Source: Lepeophtheirus salmonis (lineage: Eukaryota > Arthropoda > Copepoda > Siphonostomatoida > Caligidae). From it: a DNA stretch of 64,000 nucleotides. The notes below the pieces were generated by a model that worked only from the letters and a program-made list of their open reading frames with translations, had not been told where the DNA came from and made no database searches. Shown piece after piece: positions 34,704 to 47,625 of the stretch. Made by a program: the position numbers and the translations under genes. Each line of letters opens with the position of its first letter. Position 1 is the stretch's first letter. The DNA is taken from positions 18,290,001-18,354,000 of the forward strand of contig NC_052136.2 of NCBI RefSeq assembly GCF_016086655.4, given 5' to 3'.

Positions 34704-35912
34704 TTGGAACTCGTGGCATTGGTGAGAGAGTACATCGAGGGTTGTGGCTGTGATCCCAAGTCCTTCGACTTCAACGATGGGGCTCAAGCCTCTGGAGATG
34801 GTGCTTCAGGCACGACGGGACAGCTTGGGGTACGGCAGCCCTCTCCATTCGTGATGGATGGTCCACGAAGGGGCCATAGATGGTCGTCATGGTGGGACAA
34901 ATTCGAAATTTACGTGTCCTTGTTTGGGGAATTGTCCCCGGAACGTAAAAAGTATCTCCTGCTTCACTGTGCTGGGACAGAGGTCCAACAATGGTTCAAC
35001 ACCATACAGATTGTTGCTTTGCCTGAGGAGGACGTCTTCACCTCGACGGTAAGGGCAATTCGGGATGCTTTCTCCCCAACGGAAAGTCTGTTGTTTGAAC
35101 GCTTCTGGCTCTCTGAGATGAAACAGGGAGTCGGGGAGCCTGTGGATGATTACGTGACTCGGTTGCGTGGCCAGGCAAAGTTTGGTCGCTTTGCGTGTGG
35201 GAGTTGCAAAGTTTCGTTCGAAGACGAAATTATTCTCCACGTGGTGGTTAAGAACACGTCGTCCCCACGGCTCCGCCAAACTGTCTTCGAGAGAGGTAGC
35301 ACAAAATTGACAGACGTGTTGCCATTAGCCAGAGCATTGGAAACCTCCATCAGCCACGCCAAAGAAATGGGATCGAGTGAAACTGTAATGGCATCCGAGT
35401 ATAAGGGGCCAAAAGGTCTCCGTCGCTCCAAAGGGACGTGGTCGACGCAAAAGGCTAATCCAAAGATGGACAGAGGGAACTGCAAGTTTTGTGGAAGAAG
35501 CCATGTTTTCCAGAAGACAAAATGCCCTGCGTTTGGCAAGGAGTGTTCCCGGTGTGGGAAGATGGGCCATTTTAGAGTATGCTGTCCGTCATCTGTGCCG
35601 TCTAGTTCTTCCATCTCTTTCCAGTTGAATGATGGAGTAGGGGATAGGGCCTATGCCTTCCTGAGGATAAATGGGAGAAGAGTTAAACTGTTACTCGACC
35701 TTGGATCGAACGTGAATATTTTACCGAAACATCTGGTGGATATGTCAAAGGTGATCAAGAATACGGGTCCAATAGAGGTTTTTGGTGGGGGAAAGGTCAA
35801 GACTCTGGGCTCTATCAGGTTGTTGGTTTCATTAAATGGTTCTGACCGGTGGTTCGTAAGTTTATTGTATCTCCTATTGGGCAGCCAATCCTGGGTTTTC
35901 GTGATTGCCTAG
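34704..35912 (+). pseudogene. gag: Ty3/gypsy gag and protease region
   Basis: About 400 codons open without a good ATG at the start (the frame begins at TTG; the first Met is near residue 51). A capsid-like region (WSSWWDKFEIYVSLFG, LLLHCAGTEVQQWFNTI) is followed by two CCHC-type knuckles (CKFCGRSHVFQKTKCPAFGK, then CSRCGKMGHFRVCC). The protease segment reads LLLDLGSNVNILP: the active-site Asp and Gly are present but the usual Thr or Ser between them is Leu, which should impair catalysis. The frame then slips near 35850. Confidence 0.85.
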
Positions 35913-37735
35913 ATTTGGGTTGGTGAAGTTGAGCAATTCCACCAACGCATGTACGGCTGGCGCTTCTACGGAATCCCGTGTGGAAATTCTAAAGAAGAAG
36001 TATAATATTATATTCGACGACTCCAAAGGAAGTACAATGAAACATACACAAGCAGTGATCCACCTGCAAGATAATGCTCGTCCCTGTTACATCAGAGCAC
36101 GTTCAGTGCCACTCACACTCCGTGAGAAGGTCGCTGTGGAGATCCGAGAGATGGAGAAGCGCGGTACCATTTCCAAGATTGATTCGTCAGAATGGGCCTC
36201 TCCAATCGTTTCAGTCCTCAAACCAGATGGAAGTGTTCGGGTTTGTGCCGACTTTACTCAAACCATATCTCCAGTTGTCAACAAGATGTTGCACCCACTC
36301 CCTCATCCAGATGAATTGTTTGCAGACCTTGCTCAGGCCCGGTTCTTCTCCAAATTGGATTTTTCGAGGTGTTATGAACAATATGAATTGGAAGAAAAAT
36401 CAAAAGAGTTTTTGGTTATAAATACACAGTTAGGACTTTATAGATATAACGTCTTACATTATGGTCTGGCCTCGGCTCCTGCTATTGTGCAGGCAGCTCA
36501 AGAGAGGCTATTAAGTGGTATTCGGGGTGTCAAGATTTATATAGATGATGTCCTCATATTCTCCAGAAGTAAGGAGGAACACTTTCGTATTTTAAATGAA
36601 GTGTTCAGTCGAATCTCGAATGCTGGAGGTCGTCTGAAGCCCGGCAAGTGTATCCTGATGGGTGAGGAGTTAACTTATTTAGGGGTTGCATATCCCAAAG
36701 TGGCCGATCCCTGGATCCAGAGTTGATTCGACCGGTTCTGGACTTTCCTGTTCCTGCATCGTGTACTGAGGTGAAATCGTTCTTGGGCCTTGTACAATAC
36801 TATGGTCATTTTATACCACATCTATCAGAGGAAGCTTCTCCCCTCCACGAACTGATGAAGAAGGACATTGTCTTCTCGTGGTCTGAAAAAAGACAGGTGA
36901 GTTTTCAAAATATAAAGTCTGCTATAGCTAACTCACCTGTTCTCACTCATTATGACCCGTCTCTGCCGTTGGTGTTGTCGACGGATGCCTCCCCTATTGG
37001 TCTTGGGGCCGTTCTAGCACAGTTGGAAAATGGTATGGAGCGCCCGGTGGTGTTTGCTTCAAGAAAGCTATCAAAGAGCGAAGCTAACTACTCGCAAATT
37101 GACAAAGAAGCAACAGGAATTATTTATGGGTTGAAGAAATTTGAAGGATATTTGATTGGTCATCATTTCAAGATCAAGACGGACCACAAACCACTCCAAT
37201 ATATTCTCAACCCATGTAAAGACTTGCCAAGTGTCGTCTCCGCCCGTCTTGCTAGATTTTCAATGTTGTTGTCGACGTTTGATTACTCAATCGAACATGT
37301 GAGAGGCATCGACCATTCCCATGCGGATGATTTTTCCTGCGTACCAGTTGACGATCCTCCATGTCTGGATGATCCGACAGAATTATTACAATGTAGAGTT
37401 ATCTCTAGCTCATGCTCTTCTGAATCATCAATAACTTTGCAGTGCTGTGGGGGCCGCTAGAACGGGTGTATGGGACAGTACCATCCTCAGGCCTACTCCC
37501 AAAGGAAGAATTGTTTGTCCTTCAAGAAGGGCTTGTTGTTTTGGGGTGTCCGCCTCATCGTCCCAGTTTCCTTGAGAAGGAAGTTTATGAAAGAGTTGCA
37601 TTTGACGCATCCAGGCGTTGTAAAGATGAAATCTGTTGCTTGAAGTGTGATCTGGTGGCCCGGCTTCGATAATGATGTCGAGGATTTTGTATCAGCATGT
37701 CGCACATGTCAGAGAAAATTCATGCAAAATCTTCA
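35905..37735 (+). pseudogene. pol: Ty3/gypsy pol: reverse transcriptase, RNase H, integrase finger
   Basis: RT (35905-36726): VPLTLREKVAVEIREMEKRG, ISKIDSSEWASPIVSVLKPD, FSKLDFSRCYEQ and the catalytic KIYIDDVLIFSR (YIDD box). A frameshift near 36685 shifts reading. The next frame (36723-37460) has the connection (VKSFLGLVQYYGHF), RNase H (LSTDASPIGLGAVLAQ, RKLSKSEANYSQIDKEA, KTDHKPLQYIL). After a stop, broken frames still show the integrase H2C2 finger (HLTHPG, then CRTC) before homology ends near 37735. Confidence 0.88.
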
Positions 37736-38400
37736 ATAGAAGAATCAATTAAAATAATTAGTATTGGTTTTGATGCCAAGATCGACCTTACTAAAATGAT
37801 TAAAAGTGTTGAACATCAAGATAAAAGCAAAGGCAGCTTCCAACCAAAAAATATATTTTGCACAGAAAAAGAGAGATAATCATTATTATGGGTAATCTTA
37901 CATGAATTGTTATTTTTATTTGTATAAAATATATATGGGTGGGGAATTGTAACTTTCATGATTTGAAACTAAAAATTTAAATTAACAAGAATATACTTTC
38001 TTATTCTTTTTTTAAATTTAAAATTATACAAACAAATTTATGTCGGTCTTTCCCCCATTTAAGAATCCCAACATGAATACATCGACCATGTTTCACAAGA
38101 AGTGGGAAAGTGAAGGATCAAGCTGGAGAAATACTATCGATTCTAGAAGATCATGAAAATTGTTATCATATGTGATGGTTGCAACACAAATGTAGGAATT
38201 TGATGTGGAATTTGAAGGAGGCATGAATGAATGAATTGACATTGAAGGAGACATTCAAACAAACTGATGGTTGTCAGCAAGGACCAAGTATTTATAGGGC
38301 TCAATTGGAAAATCAATAAATGAAGATTTACAAAAAATGTCAGTCCTCAATTTCAGGTCTGTTATAGGAATTTTTTTTTTACTTGATACAGAAGCCTTTC
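37710..38400 (+). pseudogene. Fragment of an unclassified transposon-encoded protein
   Basis: Frames at 37740-37880 (IISIGFDAKIDLTKMIKSVE, then GSFQPKNIFCTEKE) and 38160-38340 (VMVATQM.., TDGCQQGPSIYRAQLENQ) recall, in order, a family of uncharacterised proteins scattered through arthropod and cnidarian genomes that look mobile-element-borne. Several stops. It abuts the gypsy truncation, so one element probably inserted into the other. Assignment is tentative. Confidence 0.35.
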
Positions 38401-38469
38401 CATACAAAAAGTGGATTTTTTTTTTTTAGTAAAACGGATTTTTATTTATCATTCACAACTTTTGAAGGG

Positions 38470-39803
38470 TCAGAATGAGTGATAGCCCCATTTTGGGCTC
38501 CCGTGATACATACCCCCTAATGGACAGTGTGCCAGGCACAAAAAGAACGTATATTTAAACAACAAAGTTAGACAGAAGGCGCTCAACACCATCACATCCA
38601 ACGATAACAGCAATGGCGTCTTCAATACTAATGTAGTGAAAGCTTTGGTCTCTGCTAATATCCCGCTTACCAAGATCAACAACAGGGAGTTCAAAGACTT
38701 CTTGTAGAAGTACTCTAAGAAGACTATGTCTAGCCGCACCACCATGACCAGGACATTGGCGAAAAAAAGCAAGGAGTTAGTGGACAAAATCTAGGATAAA
38801 CTTTCGGATAACTTATTTTTTTCCTCCATTGATGAAACCACGAACAACCTGGGTATGGTCATGTTTGTTTGCTGGATAACCTTTAGACGGTGCATACCTG
38901 AAAAGCCATACTTGATCAACGTGGGTAATCTAGGCACCACAAGCAACAGTGAAGCAGTGCATCAACTCTTCTCTGGTTGAGGTCCTTGGAACCAACTTAA
39001 GCTATCATAAGGATCGCTGCTTCTCACAAGGGATGCTCCCTACTGTATCATGGCTGGTAAAGGTCTGAAAGAGATGTACCCCAATCTTATACATTGCCTA
39101 TGTCTGACCCACAGCCTCACCCGTGTTACTGAATTAGTAGGGTACACTTTTCCAAATGTGGACAAACTTATTGCCAAAATGAAGAAGATGTTCATAAAGT
39201 ATGCCCGCCGCAAGTTGGAGTTTGCTGCCTCTTTCAATTTTCCCCTCGCACCAGAGCCAGTTCTTACAAGGTAGGGAACATGGCTCGAGGCAGATTTTTA
39301 CTACTCCCAAAACTTCAGTGTTATCAGCGAATACCTGACGACGAGAGCAGTGTCATCAATGAGTCTAAGAAGTTGTTTGAAGATAGATCTCTTGCCCAAG
39401 ACCTCTCCTTAATATAAGTGAATTTCAAGGTCGAAAAAGAGAGCATCACTCAGCTCGAAGAAAGGCTACCTCTTATACAGGCCTTGTCCATCATTGAGAA
39501 TGTCCGTGAGAGCCTGACCATTCCCAAGTTTGCTCACAATCTTGAAGAGATACTCAAAAAAAAAAACCACCATATTAGAAGATGAAACTTATTGGTTCAG
39601 TACTCTCTGGTGAAAATGTACTTAGCATGAAGGAGGATCCCAACAACATAGCAAGCTTCAACTACGACACCATGACATACGAGGATTGTGAGAGAGGCTT
39701 CAGTGTTTTCAAATATCTCCTCACTAACAAGAGAAATAGGCTGACGGTGGACCTTCTGAGGGATCAGAGGATAAATCAATGGAACAAAGGCATGCTTGAT
39801 TGA
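38470..39803 (+). pseudogene. Decayed hAT-like transposase
   Basis: A single gene-sized run of broken frames, mostly one frame with stops. In order: NTNVVKALVSANIPLTKINN and FKDFL, IDETTNNLG (the conserved Asp-Glu region of DUF659/hAT proteins), MAGKGLKEMYPNLIHCLCLT with HSLTRVTELV, FPNVDKLIAKMKKMF, FPLAPEPVLTR.GTWLEA, and at the end TYEDCERGFSVFKYLLTNKR with NRLTVDLL, the hAT C-terminal dimerisation signature. This resembles the CGGBP1-related hAT lineage common in arthropods. Stops occur near 38699, 38793, 38977 and beyond. No termini identified. Confidence 0.8.
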
Positions 39804-42800
39804 GAAATTTTAATTATATATTTGTTTTTTACCGTGAATACATCTTATTTTATCATAGTTAATTTCATTTTTAAGCATTATTTGGACATCACTAGAAATA
39901 AACAATAATTTTTGGGAGCTATTTTAATGAATGAGGTTTTCATATAACATTAATGTTTGTCCATAAAGAGAAAATCAACAAATTAAAATTATGGATTTTA
40001 ATTGTATAAATTAAAAATCTATATCTTAATGTATTTAGGTTATATATATGTACAGTTTTATATTGAAGTGGTATCCTAAAAATGTTCATCTCCTACACTT
40101 ATGACAGTATCATCAATTTTTCCTTTAAAAATATTTTATGAATCCCGCAATGTGTATAGATATGATAGCTTTTGTCAATGCTTCTGTTTCTAACTTTTTT
40201 AAATTTCCTAAATTAAAAACAAATAATGCCTTCCGAAATTATTTTTTAATGATATTAATTACTTGAGTCATTGATTGGAGAATTTTCCCACAAAATTAAA
40301 TGTGCAGTCGGCAATAAACAGAGATAATTAATCAATATGAGGGTTTGTTAGGTCAGTTCCGAAGAAAACCAACATATGGTATGTGCTGGAAGACCATCGA
40401 CAGATGTTTGAAAAGTCATTTTTTCCCTTCTCCACTCGCTTAAGATAAGATATACTAACTAGAGATGGAACAGCAAAATAAACAAATATATGTAACCTTT
40501 TTGAAAATAATGGATAAGTTTAAAACTTTTCGAGGAATGAGATCAACCATAAGGTCCCTAATGATTGGAAACAAATATAAATTACTAAAAACCAGGGTAA
40601 ATAATATTAATAGAAAAATGTTATTAAATCATATTCGATTTATCGTTAATATACTAAATTTTTGGAAATATTTCTTTATTCAGTAGCACAATCTTTCTTA
40701 TCAAAGTGTTTCTGCTTACTCCATTACCGAACAAGATCCTCCTTTTTTTTTTTTTTTTTTGTAGCAAAATTTATAATTTACAAGGAATAATGTTTGCTTA
40801 CAGAAACTATTACAAAAATTAAGTTCTTCTTTAACATTATATGTATTAAGTCATAAACGTCCATTTGCTGAGTAATGGTATCAGCCAATAAAAATTGATT
40901 GCCTTCCCAGTTTATAATCAATTTTAGGAGGATAGGGTTTCTCCCAAAGTATTCAAACAAGTTTTTAGAAATAAAACTACCATATTATATGATTAACATT
41001 TCTTTATTCAAACAAATCACTCACCTATATTACATATTTTTTTAAATTCTGTATTAGAGGTTTCTTGGTATTTGAAGGATAAGTATAATCGGCCAAAATA
41101 ATTATCAATAGCCTTTATCTATTTATCTCACCTTGAGATTTGATGAGACATTATTTGAGTATAAAATATCCTCCATTTTTTCATAACACAGATGACCTGT
41201 TTTACATTTCATTTTGGGACGATACAATAAATTTGGCATTCTCAAATCTTCATGATAAAATTTCAACTCATCAAGAACCTTTTTGTAGGAATAATTTGAT
41301 TAAAATGATACATCAGTCCTAATCCTTATGGAGATAAACAATTGTTGTAAGTTATTCCCATCTTTATAAGAGCTAATTCGAATTCAACCAATCAAGGTGA
41401 CAAGAAGCAGAAAAATCGACAACTACCAACATAGCAAATTTTAATGTTAGTTAGTAAATAGCAATTTGATTGCCAAATGAGCATTTCACCAATTTGTAAA
41501 ATGCAGATATCTTAATCTCAGACATTAACTTTAGTTAATGTCTATGTTACTTTTCATATTTATTACAGGTATGACCTACATACATATTTAATTCACCATT
41601 GTAGGGCATTTTAGAGTTCAGTTCCCCTATTCTGAATGCAAGAGCGACTATCTAAAACGGAAATGTTTTGTTTTTTTGTTGTTTTTTTCGAATATACAAA
41701 CTTTTAAATGAATGGTTCTTTCTCTCTCTCCGTCAAAAAAGTTTCCTACCTTTAATTTTCCAAATAAGTTGTTAGTTTTGTTTTTATTAGTATGATTTTA
41801 TCAAAATAATTTTTTTTTTGGTCCGTAGTTATGGAAATAGTTAAATAATATGTAAAACCATGATTTATGAAATATGAATTTCTTTCAACTCAACATAGGA
41901 TCTCTTTATTACACATCCTTGAAATTACGACTATAAAAATCAAAATTCATCACTTATTTATTATGAACTAGCGGTAGTAACTGGCATTGTCCGGATGTAT
42001 TAGGCGTTGATGAAAAGACACCATTTGTTTTTTTAATATAGAAGATAAGTCCACAAAAAAATATACGTGTTCCTCTACGTTTTTCATGATCATATTCACA
42101 CGTAATTACCCAATACTTAGATGGCATCTCCTCAAGAATGAAATGGTAACAGTTTGAGAAGAAAACTTTGATTGTCCTCAACTCTCACTCCCACTTCTGA
42201 TCAACTCATATTTTCCACAACCGTATAATGTAGAACCTTGTATACTTTATACAACTCTAGACATATATGTATGATATTCACATACATAGATTCAAATAAT
42301 ATGAACAACTGATAGGTTAAAAAAATAGAAATTAAAAATGAACGTGGTCATCTTGACATTTAGAAGAATGATTGATAGTATTATAGTGTAGCTGTCATGA
42401 CGGAATGTTGGAAACGGCGTGAACTCACTAACACAAAAATATACACTGTATTTTATTGTCAGCTGTCAATATTTCTACTCCTCCAGTCAGTGTTGGGCGA
42501 GTTATAATTCGCTCTTGTTAAGCTGTGAACACTTGTCAACAATTAATTATTGAATAATCATTCCATAGTTAGAAAGAATTGTCCAAGTACCAACTGATTT
42601 TTGCCCTTCTTTGTGTTTCTTTTAGTAGAAAAGATTGCGTAATAAAATAAAGGTAACGACTTGTGGAAAATAAAAAATCCTTATCAGGTTATAATTAAAA
42701 AAAAAAAGTCCAATCATCCTTTTTTATATTTTTTTAACATATACATCAGAGAACACTATAACATTGGACAATTAATTATATTTCAAATACTATTTGGGAG

Positions 42801-44855
42801 AGCACAACTTCAATTACACAACCTATCATGGTGACAAATATCATTTTTAACTAAAATAGATCAACCAAGAATAATTGATTATTAAATGTATATATTTCTA
42901 ATTAAATTATTTATGTTGAAGAATTATTTTAGAGACTGAGAAAATAAATGGAATTCTTAGAGTCTAATTCATATGTAATCTGAAAGTTGGATTTATAACA
43001 TTTAGAGATCGTCTATAATCCAGCTATTTGAAAATTTGTCATTCCAAATCATGTAATATTATCTATGCTCCAAATCCATTAAACTCCGTCTGTAAATACA
43101 TATGACTTAGCAAACTCCGGATGAGCTAAAATACTGACGTTTTCTAAACATTCTGAGAACATTCTTAGTAGATTATCTAGACTTTTTAAGGACGTTTTGT
43201 GATAGTTTTGTTTTCTTGTTTGGAATTTTATTAACATTATACTCAAAGTTCGAACCTAAATAAAATAGGATCCACAATATGGTCACATTTTTACTAAACA
43301 CTAATGCAGAATAAATGAATAACCCAGTGTTATTACTATTATCAATAGTTATTATTACAACTATTGTTATAACACGGGACCTATACTGTAACTCGCAACT
43401 TCTCATCCTAAAAGAAAAAAGGGTCCAAAATTGGTTGGTAATTAGACAATTCTTCCAAACATAGAATTATAATTTAATAATAGTTAATAACACTATGCAA
43501 CAAAATGAAGGTCTTGTAGCGCCCAGAGGCTGAACCCCATATTTATGGTGATTATTTAAGCCGTAGAACCCGAACTTGACTATTAAAGCTTTCAACGTTT
43601 AAAAGTTTGGCCTTTTTATGGTATAACTACGATTCAGTGCCATATTTTGACATGAAAGAACAATATAGATGAAAATCAAAGTAAATACAAAATTAATGAA
43701 ACATTTCAGCATTTAAAAACTGAACTATTTATTACTTTATCTTGTTTATAATTAATAAAAAATGTATGTAACCACCAAAAAGTTGAATAAAATGAAGGAA
43801 CTTTATTAGAAGCTAATATATTTTTTATTTTTTCAAGTGCTCTTATCCTAGCTGAAATTATAGAATAGACCTTACATTTCAATTTTTTTTTTTTAAATGC
43901 TTTTAAAAAAGGTTGTTCTTGATTGATTTTTGGTTGATTTAGTTTTTTTATATTCATTAAGGAATTTTCATAAAATAAAGATTCGTTGAATATAGATTGC
44001 AATAATATTCTGGGGAAAAAATTAATTGTTTAGTTGTATTTGTATACAACTAGGACAAATATTATAGCGGTATAATTGTACAAATTCATATTAGCTAAGC
44101 AACAGCAATTTTATCAAAAATGATATTTTTCACAAGTGGCGTAATTGAAGGTTGTACTGCTCCGACCAGATAGCAAATTTAAATATAAGTAGCTCATTGA
44201 CCAAGATGCTTTGAGACAATCTTGTCATTGACTACCTATATACTCTGTTTATACACATTTCTCTTTTCTTTTTAATATCCAGGATCAGTAATGTAGCTAC
44301 GAATGCTCGTTATTATTAATTTGATTTATTTTCAGACACCTTAGAAAATAAAAAGTCAGACACATTCAACTATTTATGCTTTATTAATATAGAATATAAT
44401 AGCCAGTAGAAATCATTATTAATAGATAATTACATAAAAATATAGATTTTCTTTTTTTGAATAGTTATATAAACGAAAAATTAAATAACCTCAGACGTTG
44501 AACCTATCTTTATTGATACCAATTTGATCGATTGGTTAAAAATTAGCCGTTCACGCTGTGTTAGGAATAATTGACTCCCACTTTCAACCTTTCCTTCAAA
44601 ACAAAATTAAATTAAACATTATTTGGTATATATATGTAGTTTATTCTTACAAACTGTTGGATTATTCTTTATTAATGTAATTGTAGACAATATATAAAAA
44701 GATTATAGGAAAGGATTTTTATCGATGAATGAGATATTATTGAGCAAATCAACGTTCAGGGAACTTTTAGACCATAAAAAAAAATGCAGAGGTGTAAAAA
44801 ATTATAAGGTAAATATCCAGGTTAATGGTCGATAGGAAAAGATTGTATTCAACTA
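39804..44855. other. Long intergenic stretch
   Basis: No gene recognised in 5 kb. A T18-19 run near 40743; degenerate repeat phrases near 41380 (GAATTCAACCAATCAAGG), 42600-42710 and 44320-44370. The minus-strand frame at 41954-42181 (KYWVITCEYDHEKRRGTRIF) looks slightly protein-like but has no start or splice support. Confidence 0.45.
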
Positions 44856-45604
44856 TTAAAGTTCTGCCTTTAACTTTGCCTTTCTTGTGTTGGTATTTTT
44901 GGAGGGTCTGCCAGAAAAGGATTTAGCTACGTTTAAACTTTTTTTTACATTCTCTTTTTCACTTAATTTAGACGTTTTCAACTTAGCATTCAGATCCTTT
45001 ATCCTCGCTGTAACAAAATCCGGAAAGTTCAATGTATTTTGAGAGCTAAAATCATCTATAAGTTTAATGTATCGATATTTGTTCTGTGTGTCGTTGACTT
45101 TATTCAAACTATCAAATAATGTTATTTTCTTCAAAGGAAAATCTCTAAATTGTCTCGCTGAGCATCCAGTTCTTCTGTACATCCAGGTCGGTTTAAATAA
45201 ATGTTCGTTTTAGATCCAATCCAGTCAATTATGTCTCTCAGATTCATCTTTGATCCATAGCGTGAAACTTCTGACTGGCTATCATTATATAAAATAATTT
45301 CAGGAAGTGCTCCTGCCTCCATTTGTAGTTTTTTCCTTAGTTTAACATTCTGAACACCAGAGAACCGAACATGATATACGGAGAGATTATGCACTTCTGA
45401 TAGCTCTTTGGCAAGTCTAATATATGTGGTATTAACATTTTCATCAGAGTCCTGGATTCCATCAAATTTGACAACTGAGAATGGTTTTGCTTTGAGTTTT
45501 GCTTTAAAGTTCTTTTGAAAAATTTCCTCAGGCAGTGAGATAACTGAAGAAATTAAGGAGAAAATAATATAAAACTCCACTATCAAAACTGTTTGATTCC
45601 TCAT
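44856..45604 (-). CDS. ERP29: ERp29/windbeutel-type ER chaperone (one frame break)
   Basis: ER-luminal, redox-inactive PDI relative that helps secretory proteins fold or exit the ER. Signal peptide (MRNQTVLIVEFYIIFSLISS), thioredoxin-like domain without CXXC (FSVVKFDGIQDSDENVN, LPEIILYND), then IYLNRPGCTEELDA, the link typical of ERp29, then the all-helical C-terminal domain (DFPLKKITLFDSLNK, DFVTARIKDLNAKLK, LSEKENVKKSLNVAKSF). It ends in KAEL, a KDEL-like ER retrieval signal. The two halves are in different frames, overlapping at 45131-45182 with no intron signals; one missing base near 45140-45160 explains it, giving about 249 residues against roughly 260 for the family. Assembly error or a real mutation cannot be told apart here. 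The next gene on the same strand begins 2 kb upstream. Confidence 0.85.
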
Positions 45605-46205
45605 CAGGATATGCTTATCAATGATTTACGAAGGGAAGTTGACTCTATATTTACGAGTTTCTTTATCAGTTTAAGCAAACATGAAGGAAGTTAGTGATAT
45701 GTAGTTAGTATATTTTTGATACGAAATTCTTATGAACATTATTGGCTGTACTCATAAACAATGTTACTAGAACATTAGTAACATAGTTCATTACTCACTC
45801 AATTTATCTGAGACAAAGTTGTTCACAGGATGCTTAGTACATAGATAGCTTGACCATTGACGGAAATAATTTTAGGTTTCTTCCAGCTGAAAAATAATGG
45901 ATAAAGGATACCTATCAGCTATCGATTAATTCCATTTTGATTGAACACTCAATGGCAAGGGACCAAGGCCCAACATTATGAGAAAAATTAAGGACCTCTT
46001 AAACAACCCAATGGGGAAGATTACCATGTCTAAATGATAAACAAAAAAAAGTAATATATCTGCAATTTTAATCGGTTTAAATTTTTCAAATTCTATCATA
46101 ACAAAGATATAATCTAAATATAATATCAAATAATATTACAATAATATAAAAAAACCTCATTAGGTACTCAATAAGCAAGTGCTTTAAAAGAAATAAATGT
46201 GGTTT
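45605..46205. other. Spacer between ERp29 and the F-box/WD40 gene
   Basis: A+T-rich, no exon seen; must contain the ERp29 promoter and the 3' end of the F-box/WD40 gene. No TATA/initiator pair is obvious. Confidence 0.4.
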
Positions 46206-47625
46206 TTAAATATCATTCGGCGAGAATGATCTACTCCAAAAGTCTTGGATATTAAAAGCACCAATGGATCCTAAAAACAATCGACGTTTTTCCATTGACA
46301 GACAAGTGACCTACAACAAAAAAAAATAAAGCTCAATTACTTTAAACTATAATTTAATTATTTGTTTAATTAACTGTTCGTGACATGGAATCAATTTTTC
46401 TTAGTAAAAGATCGTCTGTATCAATAAGAGGAGCCTCTTCACTGTATTTACTTAAATCCCATACAGATATTTCACCCGTAATGTCCCTTGAAACGATCCT
46501 TTGTAAAAAGGAATCCACTTCTAAACGAACAATAATTCCATTGTGGGCAATGAAGGACCTAATTATCATTGGATCCGAATCATTATGGATCGGCATTTCC
46601 CATATATTAATCTAATCGATGAAATAATGTAATGAATTAAGTTAAGAAGAGCTAAGAACTCACAACTCCATCATGACCCCCAGTTAGTAAGTAATTTCCA
46701 AAAAATCGACAGTTTGTATAATTATATCCACCAGTGACGGTGGATAAATTAGCGACTGGCTCCAGATTGTTCATACGATAAATATTCACATTCCCTCCAT
46801 GAACATTATTATACGTACCACTCCATTCCAAAGCGGATAAAAACTGATCATTAAAGTCTATAGCAAAAATTGGAAATAAGTCTTCATAAATGGAATGTAT
46901 CACTCGGAAGTCTGTTGGGGAAATATATTCGCGAAGACTAATACAGCCAGCGTCAAACGCTCTTCCAAAATGTGCAGTTACGAAGCGAGAACTCTTCCAT
47001 TTTATAGCATCTATTCGTCCAAATAGTTGCTTTAAAATAAGTTGGTCTCCACTTTCGGCATCCCAGAGTATGAGCAGTCCATCGGTAGATCCTGTAGCCT
47101 ATATGACAAATGGATAATAAGTAAAATACATTTGATGGACGTAACTCATGGACTCGCAATGATTTTCTCCTCTTCATTTACGTCAATACATTTAATAATA
47201 GAGTTCTCATTGCATAAGGATAAAATCGGTTGATCCTCCTGTGATGAAGTATGAAAGACTTGAAGGCTATGATCAATCCCGACGGCAACTTTACGACCAT
47301 CATCAAAAAACTTTGCACAACTCACGAGACCTTGAACATCCAAAACAATCTAAAGTACAATGAGATAATAATTACTAACTAATTATTATAGTTGACTATG
47401 TATTCGACACATAACTTGTTTAGGATTGCTCTCCTTCCATTCCTTGTTGAGTTTATTGACTTCTTTGATATTTTCAATATCAGTGTTTGAAATAAAGATA
47501 TAGATAATCCAACATGTTCTCTTGAGGCTTACGAGACTAGCATAGTCTAGGTAGTAAAGTATATTCTCAGCTACTTCATTGAGACCAATTCTTTGGATAT
47601 CGAAAATAATTTCAAGACGATTCAT
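46206..47625 (-). CDS. F-box/WD40-repeat protein (five exons)
   Basis: Likely substrate adaptor of an SCF-type ubiquitin ligase. Exons, minus strand: about 47416-47625, 47154-47349, 46664-47091, 46375-46611, 46206-46310; joined length 1176 nt, 391 residues. An F-box-like helix set opens the protein (GLNEVAENILYYLDYASLVS). WD-type blades follow: VSCAKFFDDGRKVAVGIDHS..LQVF, STDGLLILWDAESGDQL, YLLTGGHDGV then INIWEMP, IVSRDITGEISVWDLSKY, and a last exon VTCLSMEKRRLFLGSIGAF. The exon 1-2 donor (CAA|GTTATG) and the exon 4-5 donor (ACA|GTTAAT) are weak, though phases fit. Five or six blades are visible; I cannot assign a specific FBXW orthologue. About 0.4 kb separates it from the TTLL5 stop upstream. 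Confidence 0.75.

Larger units (their letters stand above)
34598..37735 (+). mobile_element. Decayed, 3'-truncated Ty3/gypsy retrotransposon
   Basis: Order: primer-binding-like site (TGGCGACGAGGATGGGA, 34598-34614), gag with two zinc knuckles, protease, reverse transcriptase, RNase H and the start of integrase. It ends abruptly near 37735 after the integrase zinc finger; the integrase catalytic core and 3' LTR are absent. The codon use is visibly more G+C-rich than the host surroundings. Frameshifts near 35850 and 36685 and further breaks after 37440 make it inactive. Confidence 0.9.

Noticed and set aside
34887..35614. Long minus-strand open frames (130 and 154 codons)
   Set aside because: They are antisense shadows of the gypsy gag gene, which has clear zinc knuckles on the plus strand.
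43706..44002. 98-codon minus-strand frame
   Set aside because: Lys/Asn/Ile-rich, no features, no splice or promoter context.
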